From positions 1 through 55,869 of the forward strand of contig CAMDOF010000031.1 in assembly GCA_945903465.1 (NCBI GenBank): a DNA stretch of 55,869 nt. Reading direction: 5' to 3'. The notes under the pieces were generated by a model. The model ran no database searches and was not told the origin of the DNA. It saw nothing but the letters and a program-made list of their open reading frames with translations. This DNA is from Opitutus sp. GAS368. Its GTDB lineage: Bacteria; Verrucomicrobiota; Verrucomicrobiia; Opitutales; Opitutaceae. The translations under genes and the position numbers were made by a program. Below are positions 32,666 to 42,131 of this stretch, in pieces. Within the stretch, counting starts at the first letter, position 1. Each line of letters opens with the position of its first letter.

Positions 32666-33721
32666 TCAAAGCGCCGCAGTCCGCCGGCCCGGCCACTCCG
32701 TCGGATCCAACCAAAACGCCCGCGAACGACCACCGTAATAAGCTTCTAAAACTGTGTCCATCACCCGCGTGGTCCGACTCGCCGACTCCCCCGTACTCGG
32801 GCAAACTCCGCGACCCAACAGATCATCCACGACCGCTTGAATCAGCGGTTGCGCCACGTGCGGCGGGTTCGGCCGCTCCAGAAGTTTCACGCCTTCCGCC
32901 GTCTCCCAGCAAATCGCGTCATTGCCAAAAATTGAAAAAACCAGCTGCCCCGCCGTCCCCGTGATCGTCAACGCATCGTGCGCCACCGCACTCGCAAAGT
33001 TCCAGCTCGCTACGCCCGGCACTCCCGCGGCCGTCTGAAAACTCATCGCGACCGTATCTTCCACCGCATAATCCGACCCGCGGTTCGCCGCCAATCCCGC
33101 AACGTCCGTCAACGGTCCAAAAAGAGCGTCCAACAGATCCAGCGTGTGCGACCCCACGTCGAGAAAATGCCCCGCGCCCGCCTGCGCTGCATCCACCCGC
33201 CAAATCGCCGGTCCGCGATGGAACGGCGCCGCCTGCCGATAACTAATCCCGGTCACCCGACCCAGCACACCTCCGCGCAGCATGGCCGCCACTTCCAAGA
33301 ATCGCGGTAAGCGGCGGCGATAATAAGCCACGAAAAGAGGGAGGTTGGCCTCGCCAAAAGCCCGCACCATCCGCGCGCATTCCGGCAGATGCCGCGCCAT
33401 CGGTTTCTCGACGTACGCTGGTTTTCCGGCTGCCGCCACCAACAGCGCGTAATCCGCATGCGTCTCCGGAGGGGTCGCAATGTACACCGCATCCACTGCG
33501 GAATCCGCCACCAGTGCAGCCGCACTATCATACCACCGCGCCACCCCATGCCGCCGCGCATAATCCGCCGCGAGCCCACCCTTGCGCCGCATCACCGCCA
33601 CCAACGATGAGCCCGCCGCCTTTTGAAAACCAGGACCACTCTTCACCTCAGTGACATCACCGCAACCGATGATGCCCCAGCGAACTTCCGTACGACCAGA
33701 AAAATGAGCGGAAACGGGCAT
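32666..33721 (-). CDS. Gfo/Idh/MocA-family oxidoreductase, cytoplasmic
   Basis: NAD(P)-dependent sugar or inositol dehydrogenase-type enzyme, 351 residues from the ATG at 33721. The frame continues far upstream, but that part is the shadow of the enoyl-CoA hydratase gene on the other strand. Seen: the Rossmann motif WGIIGCGDVTEVKSG at about 14-28, VYIATPPETHADYAL, and the family signature YVEKPMARH with the catalytic lysine. The C-terminal alpha/beta domain contains AGAGHFLDVGSHTLDLL, where the histidine usually supports catalysis. No signal peptide is present, unlike the relative at 42.9 kb. Substrate is unknown. The repeat-rich region 33722-34087 separates it from the divergent hydratase gene. 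Confidence 0.92.
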   Translation of the reverse strand: MPVSAHFSGRTEVRWGIIGCGDVTEVKSGPGFQKAAGSSLVAVMRRKGGLAADYARRHGVARWYDSAAALVADSAVDAVYIATPPETHADYALLVAAAGKPAYVEKPMARHLPECARMVRAFGEANLPLFVAYYRRRLPRFLEVAAMLRGGVLGRVTGISYRQAAPFHRGPAIWRVDAAQAGAGHFLDVGSHTLDLLDALFGPLTDVAGLAANRGSDYAVEDTVAMSFQTAAGVPGVASWNFASAVAHDALTITGTAGQLVFSIFGNDAICWETAEGVKLLERPNPPHVAQPLIQAVVDDLLGRGVCPSTGESASRTTRVMDTVLEAYYGGRSRAFWLDPTEWPGRRTAAL

Positions 33722-33861
33722 GACAAAATAATGAGAAGATTGATCAACGTGAGGACGAGACGATGAGCCCAACCTCTCGCTATCAACACGGAGGCCGCCG
33801 CCAACCCGCAATCCGAATCGACCCCAACCGCCGGCCCTCCGTCGGGCGGGTACGCCTCCGG

Positions 33862-33921
33862 TCCCTGCGCACGCCCTCCCGCCAACTCGCCTCCCTGCGC
33901 ACGCCCTCCCGCCAACTCGCC
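33862..33921. repeat. Perfect 30-bp direct repeat, two copies
   Basis: Two identical, abutting 30-base copies (33862-33891 and 33892-33921), starting TCCCTGCGCACGCCCTCCC and ending ACTCGCC. They lie in the 366-base divergent gap between the Gfo/Idh gene and the enoyl-CoA hydratase gene. Identity suggests a recent duplication. Confidence 0.9.
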
Positions 33922-34087
33922 TCACCAAAACCCACACGCAGGCTCGCCTCAGACCACGCCGCGCGTAGAATTTATCGCGACTCACTCCGCTCTTCTCCAT
34001 CAACCCACCCGACTTTAACCGTTCGCCCGCCCATTCTCGCGGGTTCACCGGCAATACCGCCCTGGCCCCGCTTAACGCCGTCTCACG

Positions 34088-34879
34088 ATGATCACCACGA
34101 TCCAGCTTATCCTCGCCGATACCACCGCCGAGCTCGTCCTCGTACCACCGCCCGGCCGCCCGCCAACCCTCGATCACACCACCCTCGACCAGCTCGACGC
34201 CCACCTCGCTACCATCGAAAGAGCCGGCGACGCCATTCGGCTCGTCATCCTCCGCAGCGCCTCCGCCACCGTTTTTTGCGCGGGCGCCAATCTCAACGTC
34301 CTCCAGCACCTCAACCCCACCTCCATCGTGCCTTGGGTCGAACACGGGCACCGCGTCCTCAACCGGCTCGAAAGTCTCCCCTGCCCGGTCCTCGCGCGCA
34401 TCGAGGGTTTCGCCCTCGGTGGCGGCCTCGAAATTGCCCTCGCCGCCGATCTCATCTTCGTCACTCCGAACGCCCAACTCGCCCAGACGGAGGCCAAGCT
34501 GGGCTTCGTCGCCGGCTGGGGCGGCAGCTGGCGGCTGCCGCGGCGCGTCGGGGCCGCCCGAGCGAAGGAACTTTTTTTCACCGGTCGCCGCGTCACCGGC
34601 AGCGAGGCTGTCGCCATCGGTCTGGCTGATGAATGCGTGCCGCCGGCCGAAATGGCTGCCCGTTGCGCCCAACTTGCACAGGAGATCGCCACCTGCAGCC
34701 CCATCGCCATCCGCCAATTAAAATGCTTGGTCGACGCCTCCCCCCAGCTTCCCCGAGCCGCCAGCGCCGCCGCCGAAGCCGCCGCTTCCATCACTTGTCT
34801 CCAACATCCGGATACCCAGCACCGTGTCACCGAATTTCTCAATCGTAGAAAAAAAACCGCCCCCGCACCCGCCCAATAA
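34088..34879 (+). CDS. Enoyl-CoA hydratase/isomerase-family protein
   Basis: Crotonase-fold enzyme of 263 residues, the usual length. Such enzymes hydrate or isomerise acyl-CoA thioesters in the cytoplasm. Seen: the first oxyanion-hole segment FCAGANLNVL (about 60-70), the second in IEGFALGGGLEIALAADLIF (about 103-125), and AQTEAKLGFVAGWGGSWRLPRRVG, where the glutamate matches one catalytic residue of hydratases. The C-terminal helices (AKELFFTGRRVTGSEAVAIGLAD) are conserved. A specific substrate cannot be assigned, and no beta-oxidation partner gene is in the window. The TonB receptor gene follows 179 bases downstream on the same strand without obvious functional connection. Confidence 0.92.
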   Translation: MITTIQLILADTTAELVLVPPPGRPPTLDHTTLDQLDAHLATIERAGDAIRLVILRSASATVFCAGANLNVLQHLNPTSIVPWVEHGHRVLNRLESLPCPVLARIEGFALGGGLEIALAADLIFVTPNAQLAQTEAKLGFVAGWGGSWRLPRRVGAARAKELFFTGRRVTGSEAVAIGLADECVPPAEMAARCAQLAQEIATCSPIAIRQLKCLVDASPQLPRAASAAAEAAASITCLQHPDTQHRVTEFLNRRKKTAPAPAQ

Positions 34880-35058
34880 AGGGAAGCGCCCACCCAACCA
34901 CCCCCCACTCGCCCACCGCCGCGCCACCATCCGACCGCGCACGTACCGGGGCTGCCCTCCCCGCACTTCCCGCCCAGAGCACCGTCCATCTGCCCCCGTC
35001 CGCTCCCCGGCCTCACGCCTTCAGCTAGCGCCTCGCCCTTAAAACCTTTTTCACTCCC

Positions 35059-38000
35059 ATGCCTGCCCTTCACCACCCTGCCCTCACCCGTCGCTTCCCT
35101 CCGCTCCGCGCCCACCCTCTCCGCATTTTTTTTAGTTTCGCGCTCGCCTTGGCGTTAACCGGCACCGGTTTCGCCCAGCCCACCGCCACCATCGCCGGCC
35201 GCGTCTTCAACCCCGCCACCGGCGAATATATCCGCAACGCGGAGATCCGCATCGCGGGCACCCCCAAGGTCGCGACCTCCGAGACCGGGGGATATTACCT
35301 CCTCCACGACGCCCCCGCCGGCACCCTCCAACTCATCGCCACCTACCCGGGTCACGAAACCGCCACCGTCACCCTGCAAATCACGCCCGGGGTCACCGCT
35401 ACCCGCGACTTCGAACTCCCCCCGACCGACTCCCGCCGCTCCCGCGATGCCATCATCCAACTGGGCGCAATGGTCGTCTCTTCCGAGCGCGAGGGGCAAG
35501 CCAAGGCCGTCGCCGAACAGAAACAGGCCATGAACGTGAAGACCGTCGTCGCCGCGGATAATTTCGGGGATATCGCCGAGGGCAATATCGGCGAATTTCT
35601 TAAATTTATGCCGGGCGTTACCCTCGATTACGTCGAGACCGATACCCGCGCGGCGCGGATGGGCGGGATGCAACCGCGCTACGGCTACGTGACGATCGAC
35701 GGCAATACGATGGCGAACACCGGCGCCGGGGCTTCCTTCGGCGCCGATACGCGGCAATTCGAATTCGAGGCCTTCTCGATCAATAACATCGAATCAATCG
35801 AGGTAAACAAAACCCTCAGCGCCGACATGCCCGGCGACGCCCCCGCGGGGACCGTCAACCTCCGCACGAAAAGCGCCCTCGACCGGCGCGGCCAGCGCTT
35901 CAATTACACTCTCGGCTTCATCGGCAACCAATACGAATACACGCTGCATGCCACCCCGCGCCACGATGACCATCACCATCGTAAATCCCGCCCCACCGTC
36001 GTCTTCGACTACTCAAATATCTACTTCGAGAATAAACTCGGCGTGGCGCTCAATTTCTCCTCTTCGAGCGTCTTCAAGGAACAATTTCGCAACAGCGTCA
36101 CCTACGACTACACCTCCGCCCAGGCCATCGCCGCTCAACGTCCCCTCATCACTGCCGTCAATTTCAAGGACGGTCCCAAGATGGGCACGAAATATTCCGG
36201 TGGGCTCAAGCTCGACTACCAGCCGTGGACACCCGCCCTGCGACTATCCCTCGCCACCAGCTTCACGCAATTCAGCGACGTCATCGCCAACCGCAATTTA
36301 AACTTTCGGGTGAGCGCACCGGAGAGCAACACCAACGCGGCGCTCACCAAGATCGTCGCCGCCCCCACCGCCAACGCCAACACGCGCCTCGAGCACAGCG
36401 GCAGCCACGGTAACAAGAAAAATGATACCACCAACCTCGCGCTCAGCTTCAACTACCAGACCGGCCGGCTGACCGCCGACGGCGCCTTCAGTTTTTCGCG
36501 CGCACGCAGCCAGAACGGCAGCTTGCATATGGGCGCGGTCGACACCGCTGGCCTCCAACTCACCCGCATCGGTTGGACCGCCGAGCGCCCCAACAACGAT
36601 TCCTCCGCCTGGACGATCACGCAGACCGCCGGCACGCCCGGGGGCTCATGGTACGATCTCAACCAGTGGGGCCGCTTCGACCTCCAGCCGGGCAACATCT
36701 CCAACTCCCGCACCCGCGGGAAGACCGAGCAGTACGTCGGCCAACTCAACGCACGCTATGCGTTACCGTGGACCCTCCCCACTTTTTTCAAGACTGGTCT
36801 GCACGAACAGGTCACCTACCGGCGCGGCGATGTGATCTTCGCAAACACCTTCACTTACATCGGACCCACCGGTAATCAACTCAGCTCCCCCCTCCCCACT
36901 TCCCCCGCCAACTTCCGCTTCGACCAATGGGGCATCAACTTGAACCCGCTGCCCGTACCCGACAAGGCCGCACTCTTTCAACTGCAAGCCACCCACCCCA
37001 ATTACTTCAGCCAGACCACCGCTAACACCGCCGCTAATTTGGAAACCATCATCAGCAGTCCGCACAGCAATCAGGAGACCATCCGTTCCGGTTACGTTAT
37101 GGGGACGATCCGGGCGGGCGCCTGGCAGTTCCAATCGGGCGGGCGCTCCGAGCTAACCAGCACGGTCACGGCCGTGCCGGTCATCGTTCCCGTGTCCAAA
37201 AACCCGTGGGCGACCCGCAGCGCCAGCGGCGTCGCCACCGCGGCCAGCACCCCTGAGTACGTCGCCTACAAATATTCGAAAGGCATGACGAAAGACTCCG
37301 GCGATTACGCGGATTTTTTGCCGAGTGCCTCCGCCAAATATCAACTCCGGACCAACCTCAATTTTAAATTCGGTTACAGCAAGGCCATCAAGCGCCCCAA
37401 CCTGACCCAGATCGCCGGCGCGTGGAGTATCAACTCCGCCGATACCCAAATCACCATTCCCAACCCGGATCTAAAACCGGAGCGGGCCGGCAAGTTTTCC
37501 GCGATGCTCGAATACTATTTTGAACCCGCGGGCACGTTGAGTCTTCATCTTTTTCAAACCGATTTGCAGGGCTCAACCAAAGCCTACACCCAGACCGCCG
37601 CCGAGGCCGGCTACGGCAACGACCCCGTTTACTCGAGCTACGAGTTCATCACCGCCGAAAACATTCCCGGCACCCGCCGCATCAAGGGCCTCGAGCTGGC
37701 CTACAGCCAACAACTCAGCTTCCTGCCATGGGAATGGCTGCGGGGCACCAGCATCTTTGCGAATTACGCCCGCTTCAATTCCAACCCGCGACCCATCGAG
37801 AGCATCAACAGCAATACCGGCTGGTCACCGCAAAATGGGAGCGCCGGCCTCTTTTACCGTTCCGGAAAATTTAACGGCAGTCTCGCCGGCACCTACGTCG
37901 ACGAGAGCATCGTCGCCAACGGGCTCACCTCCGCGCTCAACCGCGGAGACCTGCAATACCTCAAGCAACGCGTCGTCTGCGATGTCGGCGCCGGCTGGAC

Positions 38001-38145
38001 CCTTTCCCGCCATGCCAGCGTATTCATCTCCGGTCGCAACGCCTTCAACGCTGGCAAGAATTGGTATTTTAAATCGGACCATCGCATGCTGACCAAAGAA
38101 AAATACGGCGGCCAGTGGACGGCCGGTGTCAAGGGCACCTTCTAA
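35059..38145 (+). CDS. TonB-dependent receptor with carboxypeptidase-regulatory-like N-terminal domain
   Basis: Outer-membrane transporter of 1028 residues. A signal peptide (FFSFALALALTGTGFAQ) ends near residue 40. Residues about 43-125 form a CarboxypepD_reg-like domain (ATIAGRVFNPATGEYIRNAEI, TSETGGYYLLHDAPAG), as in SusC-type and other oligosaccharide receptors. The plug follows with NFGDIAEGNIGEFLKFMPGVTLDY and DGNTMANTG, then NNIESIEVNKTLSADMPGDAPAGTVNLRTKSA. The barrel ends in GQWTAGVKGTF with the terminal phenylalanine typical of BAM substrates. A histidine-rich patch RHDDHHHRK sits in an early loop (about residue 300). No SusD-like gene is adjacent, so it may work alone. The ligand is unknown. 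Confidence 0.94.
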   Translation: MPALHHPALTRRFPPLRAHPLRIFFSFALALALTGTGFAQPTATIAGRVFNPATGEYIRNAEIRIAGTPKVATSETGGYYLLHDAPAGTLQLIATYPGHETATVTLQITPGVTATRDFELPPTDSRRSRDAIIQLGAMVVSSEREGQAKAVAEQKQAMNVKTVVAADNFGDIAEGNIGEFLKFMPGVTLDYVETDTRAARMGGMQPRYGYVTIDGNTMANTGAGASFGADTRQFEFEAFSINNIESIEVNKTLSADMPGDAPAGTVNLRTKSALDRRGQRFNYTLGFIGNQYEYTLHATPRHDDHHHRKSRPTVVFDYSNIYFENKLGVALNFSSSSVFKEQFRNSVTYDYTSAQAIAAQRPLITAVNFKDGPKMGTKYSGGLKLDYQPWTPALRLSLATSFTQFSDVIANRNLNFRVSAPESNTNAALTKIVAAPTANANTRLEHSGSHGNKKNDTTNLALSFNYQTGRLTADGAFSFSRARSQNGSLHMGAVDTAGLQLTRIGWTAERPNNDSSAWTITQTAGTPGGSWYDLNQWGRFDLQPGNISNSRTRGKTEQYVGQLNARYALPWTLPTFFKTGLHEQVTYRRGDVIFANTFTYIGPTGNQLSSPLPTSPANFRFDQWGINLNPLPVPDKAALFQLQATHPNYFSQTTANTAANLETIISSPHSNQETIRSGYVMGTIRAGAWQFQSGGRSELTSTVTAVPVIVPVSKNPWATRSASGVATAASTPEYVAYKYSKGMTKDSGDYADFLPSASAKYQLRTNLNFKFGYSKAIKRPNLTQIAGAWSINSADTQITIPNPDLKPERAGKFSAMLEYYFEPAGTLSLHLFQTDLQGSTKAYTQTAAEAGYGNDPVYSSYEFITAENIPGTRRIKGLELAYSQQLSFLPWEWLRGTSIFANYARFNSNPRPIESINSNTGWSPQNGSAGLFYRSGKFNGSLAGTYVDESIVANGLTSALNRGDLQYLKQRVVCDVGAGWTLSRHASVFISGRNAFNAGKNWYFKSDHRMLTKEKYGGQWTAGVKGTF

Positions 38146-38248
38146 AATCCAAATCTACCGCGCGCGCTCGGACCCGCCCACCTCGCCAACGTCACCACCG
38201 CCCATTATCTCGGCTCCAGTCGCCCTGCCCGGCACAACCCCGGGCCCG

Positions 38249-38287
38249 CCGCACCACGCCGCCGCACCACGCCGCCGCACCACGCCG
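38249..38287. repeat. 13-bp tandem repeat, three copies
   Basis: Three identical consecutive copies of CCGCACCACGCCG at 38249, 38262 and 38275, in the gap between the TonB receptor and glycerate kinase genes. Confidence 0.85.
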
Positions 38288-38400
38288 CGCCATTCGCCGC
38301 ACCGCTCACCCCGTCGTTCAAAGCGCCGCCCGGCGATCGCCCGGCCCACGACGCATTCGGTCCAAGCCAGCGCGTCCTCCCCGAGGCCGCCGCCACCCAC

Positions 38401-38472
38401 GGGCTTTTCGCCGGCCGCCATGGGCTTTTCGCCGGCGGCCGCGGGCTTTTCGCCACGGCGCGGTTTTTCGCC
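38401..38472. repeat. 21-bp tandem repeat, three copies plus a partial
   Basis: Units starting GGGCTTTTCGCC at 38401, 38422 and 38443, followed by a shortened TTTTTCGCC. The GGCCGCC and GGCGGCC parts of neighbouring units are mutually complementary, so the array could fold. It ends 36 bases before the glycerate kinase start. Confidence 0.85.
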
Positions 38473-38508
38473 TTTTAACCACTCGCCGCCACCTTCAGTT
38501 TCGCCCGC

Positions 38509-39672
38509 ATGCGTGTCCTCCTCGCCTTCGATAAATTCAAGGATTGCCTCTCCGCGCGCGAGGCCTGCGCCTTGGCGGCCGCCACCCTCCAAGATCGGCA
38601 TCCCGATTGGATCATCGATTCCGCTCCTCTCTCGGATGGGGGTGAAGGCTTTTCGGAAATCCTCACCGCGGCCGTGGCCGGCACGACGCAAGCGACCACC
38701 GTCACCGGCCCACGCCAGCGCCCCACCCGAGCCTCCGTCGGGCTAATTACACTCGACGCCGTTCCCGCCGCCGCCCGCGCCTATCTGCCCTCGGCCCTCA
38801 GCCATTCGCGTAAGCCTCCCCTCATCGCGATCATCGATATGGCCTCGGCTTCCGGGCTCGCGTTGCTGCCGCCCGCCGACCGCGATCTCTGGCACACCAC
38901 CAGCGTGGGCACCGGCGAATTAATTCAACACGCCACCACCCTCGGCGCCACCGCCATCGTGCTGGGCGTTGGCGGCAGCGCGACCCATGATCTCGGGCTC
39001 GGGGCCTTGGCTGCGCTGGGCCTCGGATTTCACTCCGCTGCGGGCAGGCCCATTTTTCCGCCAACACCAAGCCAATGGCCGGAAATCAGTCGCCTCAGCG
39101 GCCAAATCAACGCCACCACACCGCCCATTTTAATCGCCTGCGATGTCAGCAATCCCCTGCTCGGACCCCGCGGCGCCGCGGCCACCTACGGGCCCCAAAA
39201 AGGTCTGAGCACCACCGATCTCCCCCGCCTCGACCACGCCAGCGCCCGACTCGCCCTGCTGCTGTGCGCCCACTGCGACCGCCCCGACACACTTATGGAA
39301 ACGCCCGGCGCGGGCGCCGCGGGCGGTATCGCCTTCGGCTTAATGACCGCCGCCGGCGCCCAGCTCTTGCCTGGTTTCGATTTTGTTTCTGCCTGGCTCA
39401 ATCTTGAGGCCCGCCTCACCGCTGCTGATCTTGTCATCACGGGAGAGGGTCGCTTCGACGACAGCTCTCTGGACGGCAAAGGCCCCGGCGCCGTCGCCGC
39501 GCGCGCGCTCGCCTTGGGCAAGCGCGTCCATGTCTTTGCAGGAAGCGCGACCGCCGCACGGCCACCCGCCCATCTCTCGCTCCACTCGATCAGCCCCGCC
39601 CATCTTCCCCTGGCCGAGGCCCTCCAACAAGCCGCCCAAAATCTCCCGCGCGCCCTCCGCACGGTTTTTTAA
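38509..39672 (+). CDS. Glycerate kinase (GarK/GlxK type)
   Basis: Type I glycerate kinase, 387 residues, which phosphorylates glycerate to phosphoglycerate and so links glyoxylate, glucarate or serine breakdown to glycolysis. The N-terminus MRVLLAFDKFKDCLSAREA is the family signature, with the kinase lysines in the first loop. Also seen: DSAPLSDGGEGF, the GVGGSATHDLGLGALAALG nucleotide loop, CDVSNPLLGPRGAAATYGPQKG and VITGEGRFDDSSLDGKGPGAVA. All are close to consensus, so the enzyme should be active. It stands alone, and no other glyoxylate-pathway gene is visible nearby. The C-rich tandem repeats immediately upstream may affect its expression. Confidence 0.94.
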   Translation: MRVLLAFDKFKDCLSAREACALAAATLQDRHPDWIIDSAPLSDGGEGFSEILTAAVAGTTQATTVTGPRQRPTRASVGLITLDAVPAAARAYLPSALSHSRKPPLIAIIDMASASGLALLPPADRDLWHTTSVGTGELIQHATTLGATAIVLGVGGSATHDLGLGALAALGLGFHSAAGRPIFPPTPSQWPEISRLSGQINATTPPILIACDVSNPLLGPRGAAATYGPQKGLSTTDLPRLDHASARLALLLCAHCDRPDTLMETPGAGAAGGIAFGLMTAAGAQLLPGFDFVSAWLNLEARLTAADLVITGEGRFDDSSLDGKGPGAVAARALALGKRVHVFAGSATAARPPAHLSLHSISPAHLPLAEALQQAAQNLPRALRTVF

Positions 39673-39948
39673 TTTTCGGATCTCACTCTGCCAACCCCCG
39701 CGGCTCTTCCCGCGCCGCGACCCCATCGACCCGACCGGCTCCGCCCCATTCCGCCACCGCGCATTGAACCCGCCCGCGGGAGGCGCCCTCAGCACCAACC
39801 TGCCCCGGGGCGCGCCGCCCGGCCGCGAAGATCCGCCGGCGGCGCTCGCGGCCGCGAGCGCGCCGCCCGAGCGAGCGCACCCGGAGTCAACGCGCGACCA
39901 AGGCGCAGTCGCTATTCAAGGCAGGCTGTGCAACGTCGGCGCTCACTA

Positions 39949-40251
39949 ATGCTCAAAGAACTCGATGGATTACCCAGCTGCGCGGGCTGCGGGAAGTGTT
40001 GCCACCTCTTGGTGGAATTAGCCGCCGGCGACGACCGCGTGCCCGCGCACTTGGTCGTCGAGCACGCGGGAGTGCGCTGCATGGATCAACAAGGCGACGG
40101 CGCCTGCATGGCGCTTGATGAGGTGACGCGGCTCTGCACCATTTACGAGGACCGCCCGCAAGTGTGTCGTGATTTCGCGCGCGGCTCGACGCTCTGCCGC
40201 ACCGTTCTGGTGGGCCGTGCGGGGCTCCAGACGCTCGCGGCCGCAGACTGA
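39949..40251 (+). CDS. YkgJ-family cysteine cluster protein
   Basis: Small protein of 100 residues with a CxxCxxCC motif (CAGCGKCC, about residues 12-19) and further cysteines in RLCTIYEDRPQVCRDFARGSTLC. This is the YkgJ (CxxCxxCC) family, proposed to bind zinc or an iron-sulfur cluster, with no firm function. The ATG at 39949 is preferred; a GTG at 39928 would add seven basic residues. A longish C-terminal tail is absent, as is common in the short members. It is separated from the GMC oxidoreductase by 164 bases and need not be related to it. Confidence 0.88.
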   Translation: MLKELDGLPSCAGCGKCCHLLVELAAGDDRVPAHLVVEHAGVRCMDQQGDGACMALDEVTRLCTIYEDRPQVCRDFARGSTLCRTVLVGRAGLQTLAAAD

Positions 40252-40415
40252 GGCAGCCGGAGCCTCGGGGGAGGGAGCGGCGGTCGCCGCGGGGAAGACG
40301 GCTCAAATCACCGGGCGGCGAGATCCGTTGGCATCGGCGGAAACTGCGGGCTGACGGGGTGCGCACGACAACGCGCACTTGAATTTTTCGGACGCAGCGC
40401 TTCGTGTAGGTCGCG

Positions 40416-42131
40416 ATGGCCAACTATCCCACGACGAGCGGCTCCCGTGAAAATACCTTTGATGCGATCGTCATCGGATCCGGGATTAGCGGAGGGTGGG
40501 CCGCCAAAGAGTTATGTGAGCACGGTCTGAAGACGCTCGTGCTGGAGCGCGGACGCGACGTCCAGCACCTGAAAGATTACCCGACGGCGTTGAAAAATCC
40601 CTGGGATTTGCCGCATCGCGGGAAGTTGCCGCACACGATCGCCCGGGAAAACCCGATTGTGAAACGCTGCTATGCTTTTGACGAAACGACGGCGCATTTT
40701 TTCGTGAAAGATGGGGAGCATCCGTATGTCCAAGAAAAACCCTTCGATTGGATCCGTGGTTACCAGGTTGGCGGCAAATCGTTGATTTGGGCGCGGCAGA
40801 CGCAGCGCTGGAGCCGGTTCGATTTTGAGGGCCCGGCGCGCGATGGGTTTGGCGAGTGGCCGATCAGTTACGAAGATCTGGCGCCGTGGTACACCCACGT
40901 GGAGCGGTTTGTGGGGATCAGCGGAAATCGGGACGGCGTGGAAACACTGCCGGACGGAGAATTTCTGCCGGCGTGGGAAATGAACGACGTGGAAAAGCAT
41001 CTGAGCGGGAAGATTCGCGGGGCTTACGCGGATCGTTTTGTGGTGCAAGGACGCTGCGCGCATCTCACCGCGCCGCAGGCGATCCACCTCGAGCAGGGCC
41101 GCGGCAAGTGCCAGGCCCGCAACCTGTGTTACCGCGGCTGCCCCTTTGGCGGTTATTTTTCTTCAAATTCCGGGACGCTGCCGTGGGCGGCGCGGACCGG
41201 AAATCTCACGATGCGACCCCACGCGGTGGTGGCGGCGATCCTGCATGATCCGGGGTCCGGTCGAGCGAGCGGGGTCCGCGTGATCGATGCGCAAACCCAG
41301 GAGACGAAGGAGTTTTTTGCGCGGGTAATTTTCGTGAATGCCGCCTGCCTCAACACGAATCTGATTTTGCTCAATTCACAATCAGCGCGGTTTCCCACGG
41401 GCCTGGGCAACGATCACGATTTATTGGGCCGCCACGTGGCTTTTCATAATTATCGCGGGAGTCTGGCCGGCCAGATGGAAGGGTTTGCCGACTCCTATTA
41501 TTCTGGCCGGCGGCCCACGCAGGCGATGATGCCGAATTTCCGTAACGTGCGAAAACAGGAAATGGATTTTCAACGCGGCTACATGGTGTTCTTTGGGGCA
41601 TCGCGCGCGAGCTGGACGCAAGGGAATTACCTGCCCGGGGCGGGCGCGGCGTTTAAGGAGCGCCTGACGCGACCAGGGCCGTGGGGCGTAACGATGATGA
41701 TGCAAGGCGAAACGGTGCCGCGTCGGGAAAACCACGTGCGCCTCGCCGCCGACCGCCGTGACGCGTGGGGCATTCCCCAACTGGTGACCTCGATCGGTTA
41801 CCATGAGAACGACGAAAAGATGATCCAAGATTTTCTAGAGCAAGGGGAGGCGATGCTCTCGGCCGCCGGCGTGAAAAAAATCACCAAAACCGACGATCGG
41901 CGCGCGCCGGGCCTCGACATCCACGAGATGGGCGGAGTGCGCATGGGGGCAGATCCGAAAAAGTCGCTCTTGAATCGCTGGAACCAGTTGCACACGTGCC
42001 CCAATGTATTTGTGACGGACGGGGCGTGTATGGCTTCCACGGGTACACAAAACCCCTCGCTGACCTTCATGGCGCTCGCGGCCCGAGCGGCGAACTATGC
42101 GGTCGCCGCAATGAAAAAAGGAACGTTATGA
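40416..42131 (+). CDS. GMC-family FAD oxidoreductase
   Basis: Flavoprotein dehydrogenase of 571 residues in the glucose-methanol-choline family. Seen: the FAD-binding GSGISGG at 21-27, the second FAD contact VGGKSLIWARQTQRW, and the C-terminal active-site region HEMGGVRMG followed by FVTDGACMASTGTQNPSLTFMALAARAANY, which contains the conserved His and Asn. A cysteine-rich loop (CQARNLCYRGCPFGGYFSS, about 232-250) is typical of members that pair with a gluconate-2-dehydrogenase subunit 3-type protein. That partner starts inside this gene's stop codon (ATGA overlap). Such pairs include glycoside 3-dehydrogenases and sugar dehydrogenases that pass electrons to cytochrome. No signal peptide is seen, so export probably depends on the partner's Tat signal. 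Confidence 0.93.
   Translation: MANYPTTSGSRENTFDAIVIGSGISGGWAAKELCEHGLKTLVLERGRDVQHLKDYPTALKNPWDLPHRGKLPHTIARENPIVKRCYAFDETTAHFFVKDGEHPYVQEKPFDWIRGYQVGGKSLIWARQTQRWSRFDFEGPARDGFGEWPISYEDLAPWYTHVERFVGISGNRDGVETLPDGEFLPAWEMNDVEKHLSGKIRGAYADRFVVQGRCAHLTAPQAIHLEQGRGKCQARNLCYRGCPFGGYFSSNSGTLPWAARTGNLTMRPHAVVAAILHDPGSGRASGVRVIDAQTQETKEFFARVIFVNAACLNTNLILLNSQSARFPTGLGNDHDLLGRHVAFHNYRGSLAGQMEGFADSYYSGRRPTQAMMPNFRNVRKQEMDFQRGYMVFFGASRASWTQGNYLPGAGAAFKERLTRPGPWGVTMMMQGETVPRRENHVRLAADRRDAWGIPQLVTSIGYHENDEKMIQDFLEQGEAMLSAAGVKKITKTDDRRAPGLDIHEMGGVRMGADPKKSLLNRWNQLHTCPNVFVTDGACMASTGTQNPSLTFMALAARAANYAVAAMKKGTL

Noticed and set aside
33722..34717. Long N-terminal extension of the Gfo/Idh frame
   Set aside because: It overlaps the enoyl-CoA hydratase gene on the other strand and has no family sequence; the ATG at 33721 gives the normal N-terminus.
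39700..40415. Possible replication origin at the composition change
   Set aside because: No DnaA-box-like TTATCCACA cluster and no dnaA, dnaN or gidA gene nearby.
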